NCBI GenBank assembly: GCA_045660825.1
Contig: JAZREN010000048.1
Coordinates: 1-30,676, forward strand
Source of the DNA: HGM04593 sp045660825
Lineage (GTDB): Bacteria; Bacteroidota; Bacteroidia; Bacteroidales; Bacteroidaceae
Reading direction: 5' to 3'
Length of the DNA: 30,676 nucleotides
This document shows positions 1 to 7,808 of the stretch, piece after piece; positions within the stretch are counted from its first letter, which is position 1, and each line of letters opens with the position of its first letter. Position numbers and translations under genes: made by a program. The notes beneath the pieces were generated by a model. The model ran no database searches. It was not told the DNA's origin and saw only the letters and a program-made list of their open reading frames with translations.

Positions 1-844
1 TGTCACCGTGAACAGGGATACATGTAGGGTGAATCTGTGCATAACATGGGTTAGCGAAGTAAGCACCCTTACGGTAGCACTGCAATGCTGCAGAACCGTT
101 GCTACACATAGCATTTGTAGAAAGCAAGTATGCGTTACCATAACCACCGGTAGCGATAACCACAGCGTGAGCAGCAAAACGCTCTACCTTACCTGTTACA
201 AGGTTACGCGCGATAATACCGCGTGCACGACCGTCGATAACAACGAGGTCAAGCATCTCGTAACGTGTGAATACCTTTACAGTACCCTGGTTTACCTGGT
301 AGTTGAGTGCAGAGTAAGCACCGAGAAGAAGCTGCTGACCGGTCTGACCGCGGGCATAGAATGTACGCGATACCTGAGCACCAACGAATGAACGGTTAGC
401 CAAAAGACCGCCGTACTCACGTGCGAAAGGAACACACTGTGCTACGCACTGGTCGATGATAGCACCTGACACCTCAGCCAAACGGTGAACGTTAGCCTCG
501 CGTGCACGGTAGTCACCACCCTTGATTGTATCGTAGAAAAGACGGTAAACAGAGTCACCATCGTTCTGATAGTTCTTTGCAGCATTGATACCACCCTGTG
601 CAGCAATTGAGTGAGCGCGGCGTGGTGAATCCTGAATACAGAAGTTGAGCACGTTAAAACCCATGGCACCAAGTGAAGCGGCAGCTGATGCACCGGCAAG
701 ACCTGTACCTACAACAATGATATCCAACTTACGCTTGTTGGCTGGGTTAACCAATTTCTGGTGTGCCTTGTAGTTAGTCCATTTTTCAGCCAATGGGCCT
801 TCGGGGATTTTAGAATCCACTTTTATTGAACTGATTTTAGCCAT
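1..844 (-). CDS. sdhA: Succinate dehydrogenase/fumarate reductase flavoprotein subunit, N-terminal part (cut by left edge)
   Basis: This is the FAD-carrying catalytic subunit of the membrane-bound complex that interconverts succinate and fumarate. In anaerobic Bacteroidales it normally works as the fumarate reductase that ends the succinate pathway. Translating the minus strand from the ATG at 844 gives 281 codons open to the window edge; the family is about 650 residues, so over half lies outside. Residues 43-58 hold the FAD dinucleotide fold (VVGTGLAGASAAASLG). The RRAHS segment at 75-79 carries the histidine (H78) that links FAD covalently in this family. TGGYGN and NPCYAQIHPTCIPVHGD follow near the cut end. 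The sdhC stop lies 35 bases upstream, so the two are one operon. The iron-sulfur subunit sdhB is expected just beyond the left edge. An assignment as frdA is equivalent here. Confidence 0.96.
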   Translation of the reverse strand, partial: MAKISSIKVDSKIPEGPLAEKWTNYKAHQKLVNPANKRKLDIIVVGTGLAGASAAASLGAMGFNVLNFCIQDSPRRAHSIAAQGGINAAKNYQNDGDSVYRLFYDTIKGGDYRAREANVHRLAEVSGAIIDQCVAQCVPFAREYGGLLANRSFVGAQVSRTFYARGQTGQQLLLGAYSALNYQVNQGTVKVFTRYEMLDLVVIDGRARGIIARNLVTGKVERFAAHAVVIATGGYGNAYLLSTNAMCSNGSAALQCYRKGAYFANPCYAQIHPTCIPVHGD

Positions 845-879
845 AATATATATGTTTTAGATTTTACACTGATTAGTAA

Positions 880-1602
880 TTAGCAGCAAGTTGCAGCGCA
901 CTCAATTGTACCCAAAGCGCCAAGACCAAAGAAACCGGCAACAACAACTGCAAGGAAGCCGAGGATAATCAAAGTAACGATTACGCAACCGATAGCCTTC
1001 CAACGGCAGAACCAGACCTTGTTGTTCCAGCCAAGTGTCTGCATTGCACTCCAGAAACCGTGTGTGAGGTGGAACCACAAAGCTGCCAACCAAACAACAT
1101 AAAGAGCTGCATATACAGGACATGTGAATGTCTTGACAATGTAGCCTGAACCATCGGCCACGCTAGCCATTGTAGCTGGTTCTACGTGCATACCCAACTT
1201 GTGAAGTACCTCGGGCAACTGCATGTTTGCCCAGAAATTGAAGAGGTGTAAGCCCAAACCAAGAACTACGATGATACCGAGAACAAGCATGTTCTGCGAT
1301 GCCCAAGATACGCCCTTTGGTCTTTCGGCAACAGCGTAGCGCTGTGAACCGCGAGCCTTTCTGTTCTGGATTGTAAGGATGAAAGCATACACAAAGTGCA
1401 CAAGAACAAGGAATGCAAGACCTGCAGTTCCTACCAATGCATACCAGTTAGCTCCCAAAAACTCACAAATCAAGTTGTAACCCTCGGTGCTGATGATAGC
1501 AACCAGGTTCATTGCCATGTGGAAAAGAAGGAAGAGTACAAGGGCAACACCCGATACACTCATTACTACCTTTCTTCCCACTGAAGATTTAGATAACCAC
1601 AT
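880..1602 (-). CDS. sdhC: Succinate dehydrogenase/fumarate reductase cytochrome b subunit (b558 family)
   Basis: This is the membrane anchor of the succinate dehydrogenase/fumarate reductase complex, which exchanges electrons with the quinone pool. The 240-residue protein shows five hydrophobic segments (about 16-36, 53-77, 104-123, 161-180 and 205-228). Histidines at 28, 69, 119, 178 and 181 lie in or near them and are the likely heme b ligands, as in the di-heme FrdC/SdhC family. I start at 1602 (MWLSKSSVGRK), which matches how the family begins. An in-frame ATG at 1677 would add 25 residues and would lie inside the promoter region. The C-terminus is short and cysteine-rich (ECAATCC), which I do not recognise as a family feature. 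It is first in the operon, with sdhA following on the same strand. Confidence 0.95.
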   Translation of the reverse strand: MWLSKSSVGRKVVMSVSGVALVLFLLFHMAMNLVAIISTEGYNLICEFLGANWYALVGTAGLAFLVLVHFVYAFILTIQNRKARGSQRYAVAERPKGVSWASQNMLVLGIIVVLGLGLHLFNFWANMQLPEVLHKLGMHVEPATMASVADGSGYIVKTFTCPVYAALYVVWLAALWFHLTHGFWSAMQTLGWNNKVWFCRWKAIGCVIVTLIILGFLAVVVAGFFGLGALGTIECAATCC

Positions 1603-1674
1603 AATGAATTGATTTAAAATAATATAATTAGTAAATAGTTTAAAATTCGTCCAATTACGCATTTTAACAAAAGA

Positions 1675-1682
1675 CAAAAATA
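1675..1682 (-). promoter_or_regulatory. Putative sdhCA promoter -7 element
   Basis: The minus strand reads TATTTTTG here, an exact match to the Bacteroidota -7 consensus TAnnTTTG, about 73 bases upstream of the sdhC start at 1602. A/T runs surround it. A clear -33 TTTG at the expected spacing is not visible, so only the -7 part is supported. Confidence 0.55.
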
Positions 1683-1806
1683 AACTTTTTTTTGAAATTA
1701 AACATCTCTTTTATGATTTTTTCCCTGCCTGACACTTTTTTATGCCCGGTGCCGTTGTGTTATTAAAACTTTTGACTACATTGCAGACACTTTAAAGCCT
1801 TTGATT

Positions 1807-1980
1807 ATGACTGTATGGATTGTAATGATTGGAGTTCTTGTTATGGCGTTTGGCGCCAAGGTATGTATGACGCTTCGTCACAGGAAACGTAACGCTGGTA
1901 CCATGCCAGACATCACTACAAAGAAACGCCTCAAAAAGTTTGTGAACCGTTTCCGTCATCTTGAAGGTATCGGTGACTGA
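1807..1980 (+). CDS. Small single-pass membrane protein, 57 residues, unrecognised
   Basis: This is an open frame of 57 codons plus stop in the gap between the divergent sdhC and fabK genes. Residues 1-20 are hydrophobic (MTVWIVMIGVLVMAFGAKVC). The rest is strongly basic (segments LRHRKR and KKRLKKFVNRFR) and ends LEGIGD. That suggests one N-terminal membrane span with a positively charged cytoplasmic tail, an arrangement common for real small membrane proteins and unusual for chance frames. No Shine-Dalgarno site is visible, as is usual in this phylum. I do not recognise a family. fabK starts 120 bases further on, behind its own promoter, so there is no clear operon partner. Whether it is translated is inference. 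Confidence 0.55.
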   Translation: MTVWIVMIGVLVMAFGAKVCMTLRHRKRNAGTMPDITTKKRLKKFVNRFRHLEGIGD

Positions 1981-2004
1981 TATACAACATTTTGTTAAAC
2001 TATG

Positions 2005-2030
2005 TTAAGCCGGATTAGGGCGTGGCTTAA
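2005..2030. promoter_or_regulatory. Perfect inverted repeat over the fabK -33 region (candidate operator)
   Basis: TTAAGCC at 2005-2011 is mirrored exactly by GGCTTAA at 2024-2030 with a 12-base spacer. The arms flank the place where the -33 element of the fabK promoter should lie (its -7 is at 2037). No T-tract follows, which argues against a terminator for the small upstream gene. A dimeric repressor or activator site is the simplest reading, but the protein is unknown. Confidence 0.4.
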
Positions 2031-2036
2031 ATGGTG

Positions 2037-2044
2037 TACATTTG
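2037..2044 (+). promoter_or_regulatory. Putative fabK promoter -7 element
   Basis: TACATTTG matches the Bacteroidota TAnnTTTG consensus exactly, 57 bases upstream of the fabK ATG. No good TTTG is present 19 bases further upstream. That position lies inside an inverted repeat, so the promoter may depend on a regulator. Confidence 0.55.
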
Positions 2045-2100
2045 TGGCACAACTGTTCATGTGTAGTATGGTTTGATTGTAACACTAAATAATAAATATT

Positions 2101-3045
2101 ATGATTAAGAGTAGAATATGTGAATTATTGGGAATCAAGTATCCTATTTTTCAGGGTGGTATGGCTTGGGTTGCCGATGCAGAACTTGCCGCTGCTGTAT
2201 CAAATGCAGGTGGCTTGGGATTGATTTCGGCTATCAACTCGGGAACAGAGGCTGTGCGTGATGAGATACGTAAGTGTAAGGCTCTGACCGACAAGCCTTT
2301 TGGCGTGAATATCATGTTGCAGGCTCCCAATGCTGCGGAGATTGCTGCCATGATTGTTGAGGAGGGGGTCAAGGTTGTTACAACTGGTGCCGGCTCTCCT
2401 GCAAAATATCTGCCCATGTGGAAGGAAAATGGTATTAAGGTAATTCCTGTAATTGCATGTGTTGCCCATGCGGTGAAGATGCAGGCCGCAGGTGTTGATG
2501 CCGTTGTTGCCGAGGGTGCCGAGTCGGGTGGTCACGTGGGTGAACTGCATACCATGCCGCTCATTCCACAGATTGTGGATGCCGTTGATATTCCGGTCAT
2601 TGCGGCCGGTGGTATATGCGATGGCCGAGGCGCTGCCGCTGCATTTATGCTTGGTGCCGATGCAGTGCAGGTGGGTACACGCTTCATCACTGCAACAGAG
2701 TGTACTGCGCATGAGAACTACAAGGAAAAACTGGTAAGTGCTACCGATATCTCGACAATTGTTACCGGCAAGACACACGGTCACCCGGTACGCTCTTTGA
2801 AGACTCCGTTCTCAAGAAACTTTGCAAAGATGGAGACTGATCCTAATATAACCCCGGAGGAGATATTGGCATTCGGTGGCGGAGCTCTTCGCAAGGCCGT
2901 GAAGGAGGGTGATGAAGATGGCAGTTATATGGCAGGTGAATGCGCGGGCCTGATAAAGCAGGTTGAACCCGCAGTAGCCATTGTCGAGGATATCATCCTT
3001 GGAGCCGAGAAGGTGATGAAGGAAAGAATGAACAGAATATGTTGA
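2101..3045 (+). CDS. fabK: Enoyl-[acyl-carrier-protein] reductase II (FabK type, FMN-dependent)
   Basis: FabK reduces the enoyl-ACP double bond in the last step of each fatty-acid elongation cycle, using FMN and NAD(P)H in a TIM barrel. It is unrelated to FabI. The 314 residues are full family length. Recognisable parts are YPIFQGGMAWVAD at 14-26, KPFGVNIML at 65-73, KVVTTGAG at 91-98, AEGAESGGHVG at 137-147, AAGGICDGRGAAA at 168-180 (flavin phosphate binding) and QVGTRF at 190-195. From memory the sequence tracks streptococcal FabK closely along its length, favouring FabK over the related nitronate monooxygenases; automatic annotation may choose the latter. The gene stands alone with its own promoter and ends at a strong hairpin. 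If it is the only enoyl reductase, the organism should resist FabI inhibitors such as triclosan; that is inference. Confidence 0.88.
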   Translation: MIKSRICELLGIKYPIFQGGMAWVADAELAAAVSNAGGLGLISAINSGTEAVRDEIRKCKALTDKPFGVNIMLQAPNAAEIAAMIVEEGVKVVTTGAGSPAKYLPMWKENGIKVIPVIACVAHAVKMQAAGVDAVVAEGAESGGHVGELHTMPLIPQIVDAVDIPVIAAGGICDGRGAAAAFMLGADAVQVGTRFITATECTAHENYKEKLVSATDISTIVTGKTHGHPVRSLKTPFSRNFAKMETDPNITPEEILAFGGGALRKAVKEGDEDGSYMAGECAGLIKQVEPAVAIVEDIILGAEKVMKERMNRIC

Positions 3046-3065
3046 TATTCTTTTATTGAATACAC

Positions 3066-3095
3066 GAAGGGGGTAACCGTTTGGCTACCCCCTTC
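3066..3095. terminator. Bidirectional terminator between convergent fabK and pepP
   Basis: GAAGGGGGTA (3066-3075) pairs perfectly over ten bases with TACCCCCTTC (3086-3095), leaving a ten-base loop that can form two more G-C pairs. It lies in the 57-base gap between the two convergent stop codons. T-rich sequence follows on the plus strand (ATTTGTAT) and more weakly on the minus strand. Confidence 0.85.
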
Positions 3096-3102
3096 ATTTG
3101 TA

Positions 3103-4494
3103 TCACTTGTTGCGTTCAGCTTCAATCTCCTCGGGTGACATTGGCTTGTATTTACCAAGGCGGCGGGCACCGTCGCCAAGTATGAGCCAATCCTCCTCGC
3201 CACGCATACCACCGAATGTCTTCCAACTCTCGAGCTTATCGTAGCAGATGAAATCGGTGAACTGCTTCTCGGCACGCCATTTGTCAATGAGGTCGGGGAT
3301 AAAGTAGATTCCCGGCTCAACGGTGAACACGAATCCCGGTTCCAGAGCCTTTGCAAGGCGCAGTGACTTCCAACCAAAGAGAGGGCTCTTTGTGCGGCCT
3401 TCCTCGTAACCTACGTGAACCTCGCCAAGATTCTCCATGTCATGGACATCGAGTCCCATCATGTGGCCAAGGCCATGTGGCAGGAACATACAGGTTGCAC
3501 CGGCTACTGAAGCCTCGACAGGGTCGCCCTTCATGAGTCCAAGGTCAATCATGCCCTTGGCAATTTCAGTGAGTACAAGCTTGTGTACCTCGCGGTATTC
3601 GATACCGGGGCGTAGGTTTTCTGTTGCGGTGAGGTGGGCGCGGCGCAGGATGTTGCACACGGTGCGCTGCTGCTCGGTAAAGTGTGTGCCTACAGGCATG
3701 GTAGTGGTGAGGTCACCGGCATAGTGCATTGCATTCTCGCAACCACTGTCGAGCAACAGCATCTGTCCATCTTTCAATGGGGTTGTGCCGTATGCGTGGT
3801 TGTGCAGGGTCTGGCCGTTGATGGTTGCAATGATTGGGAACGAAAGACCGAAGTTGTGCTTCTGTGCCTCAGCCTGGACAACTGCGACAATCTCAGCTTC
3901 GGTAGTGCCCAGGCGAACAGCACGCATTGCTGCGCAGTGCATGTCTACCGATACGTTGACAGCCTCTTCAATCTGTGCAATCTCCTCTTCGCTCTTGTAG
4001 TTGCGCTGTGAGATGATGGCCTTTACAAACTTCGACGATGCCTTGGCTGCCTGCTCGGCGGGGTTGATGCCAAGCAACTCCAGCAACCACACTTGGTGCT
4101 CACCGCGGTAGGGTGGCAGGAAGTGGATCTCCTGTCCCTTTGCCTGTGCATTCTTCAGGTATGTGGCAAGGTTAGCCATAGGTTGTGTGAGTTTGATGCC
4201 CACGCGCTCACATTTCTCTTTGATGGTTGGCTGTACACCGGTCCATACAATGGCATCGATGGTAAGCTCGTCGCCAAAGATTATCTCCTTGTCGTTGTCA
4301 ATGTCGATGATTGCTGCAAGGCCTTCGTAGTCCGATGCAAAATAGTATAGGAAACTTGAATCCTGTCGGAAATGGTATGCATTGTCGGCATAGTTCATTC
4401 CGGTGAAGTTGTTACCGAGGAACAACAGCAAGCCGCTGCCGACCTTCTCCTTCAACGCCTGACGGCGTGCAATATAAGTCTCTTTTGAAAACAT
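3103..4494 (-). CDS. pepP: Xaa-Pro aminopeptidase (aminopeptidase P, M24B family)
   Basis: This is a dinuclear metallopeptidase that removes the N-terminal residue ahead of proline; it is probably cytoplasmic, as no signal peptide is visible. The 463-residue protein has the N-terminal creatinase-like domain (about 1-150) and the C-terminal pita-bread domain. All five expected metal ligands can be placed: D249 (LLLDSGCE), D261 (AGDLTTT), H344 (HGLGHMMGLDVHD), E393 (FTVEPGIYF) and E433 (GMRGEED). Length is normal. It is last in the minus-strand run that begins with metG and starts 25 bases after the GT2 stop, so it is probably co-transcribed with the glycan genes. A functional link to them is not evident. 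Transcription ends at the hairpin 3066-3095. Confidence 0.93.
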   Translation of the reverse strand: MFSKETYIARRQALKEKVGSGLLLFLGNNFTGMNYADNAYHFRQDSSFLYYFASDYEGLAAIIDIDNDKEIIFGDELTIDAIVWTGVQPTIKEKCERVGIKLTQPMANLATYLKNAQAKGQEIHFLPPYRGEHQVWLLELLGINPAEQAAKASSKFVKAIISQRNYKSEEEIAQIEEAVNVSVDMHCAAMRAVRLGTTEAEIVAVVQAEAQKHNFGLSFPIIATINGQTLHNHAYGTTPLKDGQMLLLDSGCENAMHYAGDLTTTMPVGTHFTEQQRTVCNILRRAHLTATENLRPGIEYREVHKLVLTEIAKGMIDLGLMKGDPVEASVAGATCMFLPHGLGHMMGLDVHDMENLGEVHVGYEEGRTKSPLFGWKSLRLAKALEPGFVFTVEPGIYFIPDLIDKWRAEKQFTDFICYDKLESWKTFGGMRGEEDWLILGDGARRLGKYKPMSPEEIEAERNK

Positions 4495-4519
4495 AGTTGT
4501 ATAAGTTTTATTGTTTGTT

Positions 4520-5263
4520 CTATCTCTTTATCACTGCGCGGATAACGAACCACAGATGGCGTCCCAGGGTGGGCAAAAAGCCATAGTGCTTGCTCATGAT
4601 CCAGAAACGTTCCTTCAACGAGGCACGGTGATGTTGCAAAGATAACCCATTCTGTAAATAATTGATGACAGTAGCATTTACATTAACAAGTTTTTTTGAT
4701 TGCTTCATCACTTTGATGCACCAATCTACATCGGCCGACAGGCGGTACTTCAAATCGTACTTCGGGGCTATCTCGCGTTTGGCATAGAATGCCTGATGGC
4801 ACACCATCATTCCGTTTTTGAAGCTGCGCCATGTGAGCTCCTTTGGTGCCTGCAGACGGCGCATACGCACGAAATTGCGTTCATCGTCAATTTCAGCTGT
4901 CTCGCCATACAGTACGTCGGGGAGCGTCTCCTCGGCCATTGCTGTGTTGGCAATAGTCTGCAGGGTGTCGGGGGCATAGAAGGCATCGCCGGCATTCAGG
5001 AAACATAGGTAGTCACCAGTGGCAAGGGCTATTCCCTTGTTCATGGCGTCGTATAGCCCATTGTCGGGTTCGCTCACAATGTGTGCGAATTCAATGCCGC
5101 TTGCCTTGGCTTTGGCTACAGTGTCGTCCTTTGAGCCACCGTCAATGAGCAGGTACTCATAGTTAGTGTATGTCTGTGACAACACGCTCTGCAGCGTTGG
5201 CTCAATTGTCGTTGCTGCATTGTAGGTTATAGTTATTATTGAGAATTTGGGTTCCCTCTTCAT
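4520..5263 (-). CDS. Glycosyltransferase family 2 (GT-A fold)
   Basis: The enzyme transfers a sugar from a nucleotide sugar to a growing glycan at the cytoplasmic membrane face. The 247-residue protein begins with the typical GT2 first strand (FSIITITYNA at 7-16), followed by QSVLSQTY (25-32), the nucleotide-binding LLIDGGSKDDT (38-48), SEPDNGLYDAMNKG (64-77) and the metal-site region CFLNAGD (87-93), which takes the place of the usual DxD. This pattern is close to the WcaE/WfgS-like transferases of exopolysaccharide and O-antigen clusters. Sugar and linkage cannot be read from sequence. It starts three bases after the YfhO-family stop. Confidence 0.9.
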   Translation of the reverse strand: MKREPKFSIITITYNAATTIEPTLQSVLSQTYTNYEYLLIDGGSKDDTVAKAKASGIEFAHIVSEPDNGLYDAMNKGIALATGDYLCFLNAGDAFYAPDTLQTIANTAMAEETLPDVLYGETAEIDDERNFVRMRRLQAPKELTWRSFKNGMMVCHQAFYAKREIAPKYDLKYRLSADVDWCIKVMKQSKKLVNVNATVINYLQNGLSLQHHRASLKERFWIMSKHYGFLPTLGRHLWFVIRAVIKR

Positions 5264-5266
5264 AAA

Positions 5267-7804
5267 TCAATCCTCTTTTTTCACCTTGCGGTATATGCCG
5301 AATCCGGCAAGTCCAAGAATGACGATGCCTACAAGAATTGACATGTAGGTCGACCACTGGTGGCTCTTTATCATAAGCTCATCGACGCATTTGAACTCTA
5401 TTGTGTGTTCACCTGCGGGGATGGGTAATGCGCGCAGTATGTAGTTTGCGCGTATGGGGGTAACCTCCTTGCCGTCGATGTATGCTTTCCAGGTCTTGTA
5501 ATATACCTCGGAGAATATTGCCATCTTGGGCTCTGGGCTGCTGCTCACGTAGATGATGTTGCCGGGGTTTCGGTATTCGGTCAATCTGATGATTCCTGCA
5601 GCGCCGTTGTTGTACAGTTCCGGATTTTCAACATCCTTCTTCCACATGTTGTCGATATATGCAGTGTGCTTGTCAACGTTTTCAATGGCGGCAATCTCTT
5701 CGTTGGCGCTGTTCACCCACTCTATGTTGTTGACAAACCAACAGTTGCCGAATACGTCATAGTTCTCCTGAACACCGTCGGGGGTGATGAAGAAGCGGGT
5801 GTTGAGCATTGAGATTACATTAAGGTTGAGCTTGCTTAGGTATCTTTCGATGATATCCTGGTAACGGGCCAGCTTTGCGGGGCTGTAACCGCCGATAGAT
5901 TTGTGCTTGTATGATGTGAATGCCTCGTTGAAAGGACCATTGTGGTCGGTGAGGTTGAAGACGCGATAGTGCGGGTCGTTGCCGGCGAGCATCTTCACCT
6001 CGCGGTCGGCGGCGGTTTCGCGTATTGCTGTAGTCTCCTTCTTGGGCATGAACTTGTCATTGTTTACAAAACGTTTGCATACTGGCCACATGTCTACAAG
6101 CAACAGCACTCCCAATGCGGCAATGAACAGCTGTTGCTTCATGTTGTACTTTGTATATGCCCACATGAGCGCTGCTGTTGCTGCGATGAACGCGAATGAG
6201 CGCCAAGCGTCGCTAACGAGCATGCTTCTTCGTTGCATTACAAGCGCATCAAGCAGTTCCGGTACCTGTGCATAACGGACGTCGGCATTGGATGTAAAGT
6301 CGAAGAACGCATCGGGTACCACAGCAAACAGCAATGTTATGCCTCCCACAACGCCCATTGCAATATACATGGCATTCTGTATCTTTTCGTTCTCTTTAGC
6401 ACTCTCCATGAATTGCTTTACCGCCAGTATGGCAAGTGTAGACATTGTCAGTGTTGTCACAACCAATGCCATAGACGGTGCGCGGAACTTGTTGTAGAAC
6501 GGCATGTACTCGAAGAGGAAATTGTTTATTCCCGAGAGATTACTTCCCCACGCAAGGATGAGTGAGAAAACTGTTGCGCCAAGTAGCCACCATTTTTCGG
6601 CACCGTGTACAATAATCAAGCCAAGTACAAAAAGGAAGCAGATTATTGCTCCGGCATATACAGGACCCGATGTTCCCGGCTGTTCACCCCAATATGTTGG
6701 GGCGTAGCCTACAAAGTTTGCAGCGTCGGAGTTGATTTCCTTCATTATCTGACGGTTGTTCTTTATGTAACGTACCGCTTCGCTCTTGCTTGCGCCGGGG
6801 TTCTGCTCAAGAACCATGTCGGCATAGCTGTCAATCATGAAATCCCTATAGGCTTTGTAAAGTTCACTGTCTGTACCTACATTGTATGCCGATGATGAGC
6901 CGTAGAGGTTGGGTACAAGCAGGGTGAAACTTTCGGCTTTGCCATAGCTCCATGCAAAGGCGTAGTCGGTATCGAGTCCGGTGGATTTCTCGCCGTTCTT
7001 TGTGTTGAGCTCGGAACCGCCACGCATGGACGATTTTGCATAGTCGCTTGTCGGTAGCAGGATACCCACAGCCGGTGCGGCCGACAAAAGTGCTACAACA
7101 GCAAGCACCCCAGTGGCTTTCCAATAGTACTTGAGCCATTTCTCGCGGAGGGCATATATAAAATAGACAATGGTCATTATGAGTGCTGTGAGCAACACAT
7201 AGTAGCTCACCTGCTGGTGGCTCCAGTAGATGTTCAGTCCGGCAAAGATAAGCGTTACCAGCGCTCCGACGAGCAGCTTGCGCCTGTAGCACAGTATAAT
7301 ACCGCCAATGAGTGGTGCCATTGTTGCAATCACAAGGCTCTTGTTCATGTGGCCGGCGTCGATGATGATAAAATTGTATGACCCCAATGTATATGCTATT
7401 GAGCCGGCAATGCTGAGCCACGATTTACACCCGAGTGCCAACAAAAGTATGTAACAGCCTATGAAGGTGAGGAATATGCAACCTATATGTCTGTATGATG
7501 CACCAAATACGTTGAGTGTGACAACCTCGCCGATTGGCTTGAATACATTGTCGGGTTGTGGTGAGAATGTGTAGTTGCATGGCATGCCCGAGAACATGGC
7601 GTTGGACCAATAGCTGTATTCGCCGCTCTCTTCGTGATAGTCGCGTGCATCTTTACCCCATCCCATGGAGCCAATGGCATCGTCCTGTTTGATGTCTTTC
7701 CCTTTGAGCACGGGGCTGAAGTAGACCAATGTGAGTGCAAGGAAAATAAGTACAGCGACAGCGTGCGGTACAATGCTTTTCCAATTGAAATCTTTAATAT
7801 TCAT
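5267..7804 (-). CDS. YfhO-family polytopic membrane protein (probable GT-C glycosyltransferase)
   Basis: This is a large integral membrane protein of 845 residues. An N-terminal span at about 13-31 is followed by a non-membrane segment with DDAIGSMGW and YSYWSNAMFSGMP. Many hydrophobic spans then lie between about 95 and 580, and a long hydrophilic region (about 590-810) precedes a last span (about 815-837). Acidic residues after the first span are typical of GT-C enzymes, which take sugars from polyprenyl-phosphate carriers and act on the outer membrane face. YfhO relatives in Firmicutes take part in sugar decoration of cell-envelope polymers. Here the gene lies inside a flippase/transferase cluster (four bases from the preceding gene and three from the next), supporting a role in glycan modification. 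The substrate is unknown. Confidence 0.85.
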   Translation of the reverse strand: MNIKDFNWKSIVPHAVAVLIFLALTLVYFSPVLKGKDIKQDDAIGSMGWGKDARDYHEESGEYSYWSNAMFSGMPCNYTFSPQPDNVFKPIGEVVTLNVFGASYRHIGCIFLTFIGCYILLLALGCKSWLSIAGSIAYTLGSYNFIIIDAGHMNKSLVIATMAPLIGGIILCYRRKLLVGALVTLIFAGLNIYWSHQQVSYYVLLTALIMTIVYFIYALREKWLKYYWKATGVLAVVALLSAAPAVGILLPTSDYAKSSMRGGSELNTKNGEKSTGLDTDYAFAWSYGKAESFTLLVPNLYGSSSAYNVGTDSELYKAYRDFMIDSYADMVLEQNPGASKSEAVRYIKNNRQIMKEINSDAANFVGYAPTYWGEQPGTSGPVYAGAIICFLFVLGLIIVHGAEKWWLLGATVFSLILAWGSNLSGINNFLFEYMPFYNKFRAPSMALVVTTLTMSTLAILAVKQFMESAKENEKIQNAMYIAMGVVGGITLLFAVVPDAFFDFTSNADVRYAQVPELLDALVMQRRSMLVSDAWRSFAFIAATAALMWAYTKYNMKQQLFIAALGVLLLVDMWPVCKRFVNNDKFMPKKETTAIRETAADREVKMLAGNDPHYRVFNLTDHNGPFNEAFTSYKHKSIGGYSPAKLARYQDIIERYLSKLNLNVISMLNTRFFITPDGVQENYDVFGNCWFVNNIEWVNSANEEIAAIENVDKHTAYIDNMWKKDVENPELYNNGAAGIIRLTEYRNPGNIIYVSSSPEPKMAIFSEVYYKTWKAYIDGKEVTPIRANYILRALPIPAGEHTIEFKCVDELMIKSHQWSTYMSILVGIVILGLAGFGIYRKVKKED

Positions 7805-7808
7805 CGTT

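Noticed and set aside
8..391. A 127-codon plus-strand frame at the left edge
   Set aside because: The minus strand here encodes the conserved FAD-binding part of SdhA; the plus-strand frame is its shadow.
2200..2784. A 194-codon minus-strand frame opposite fabK
   Set aside because: FabK is complete on the other strand, and the antisense product has no domain.
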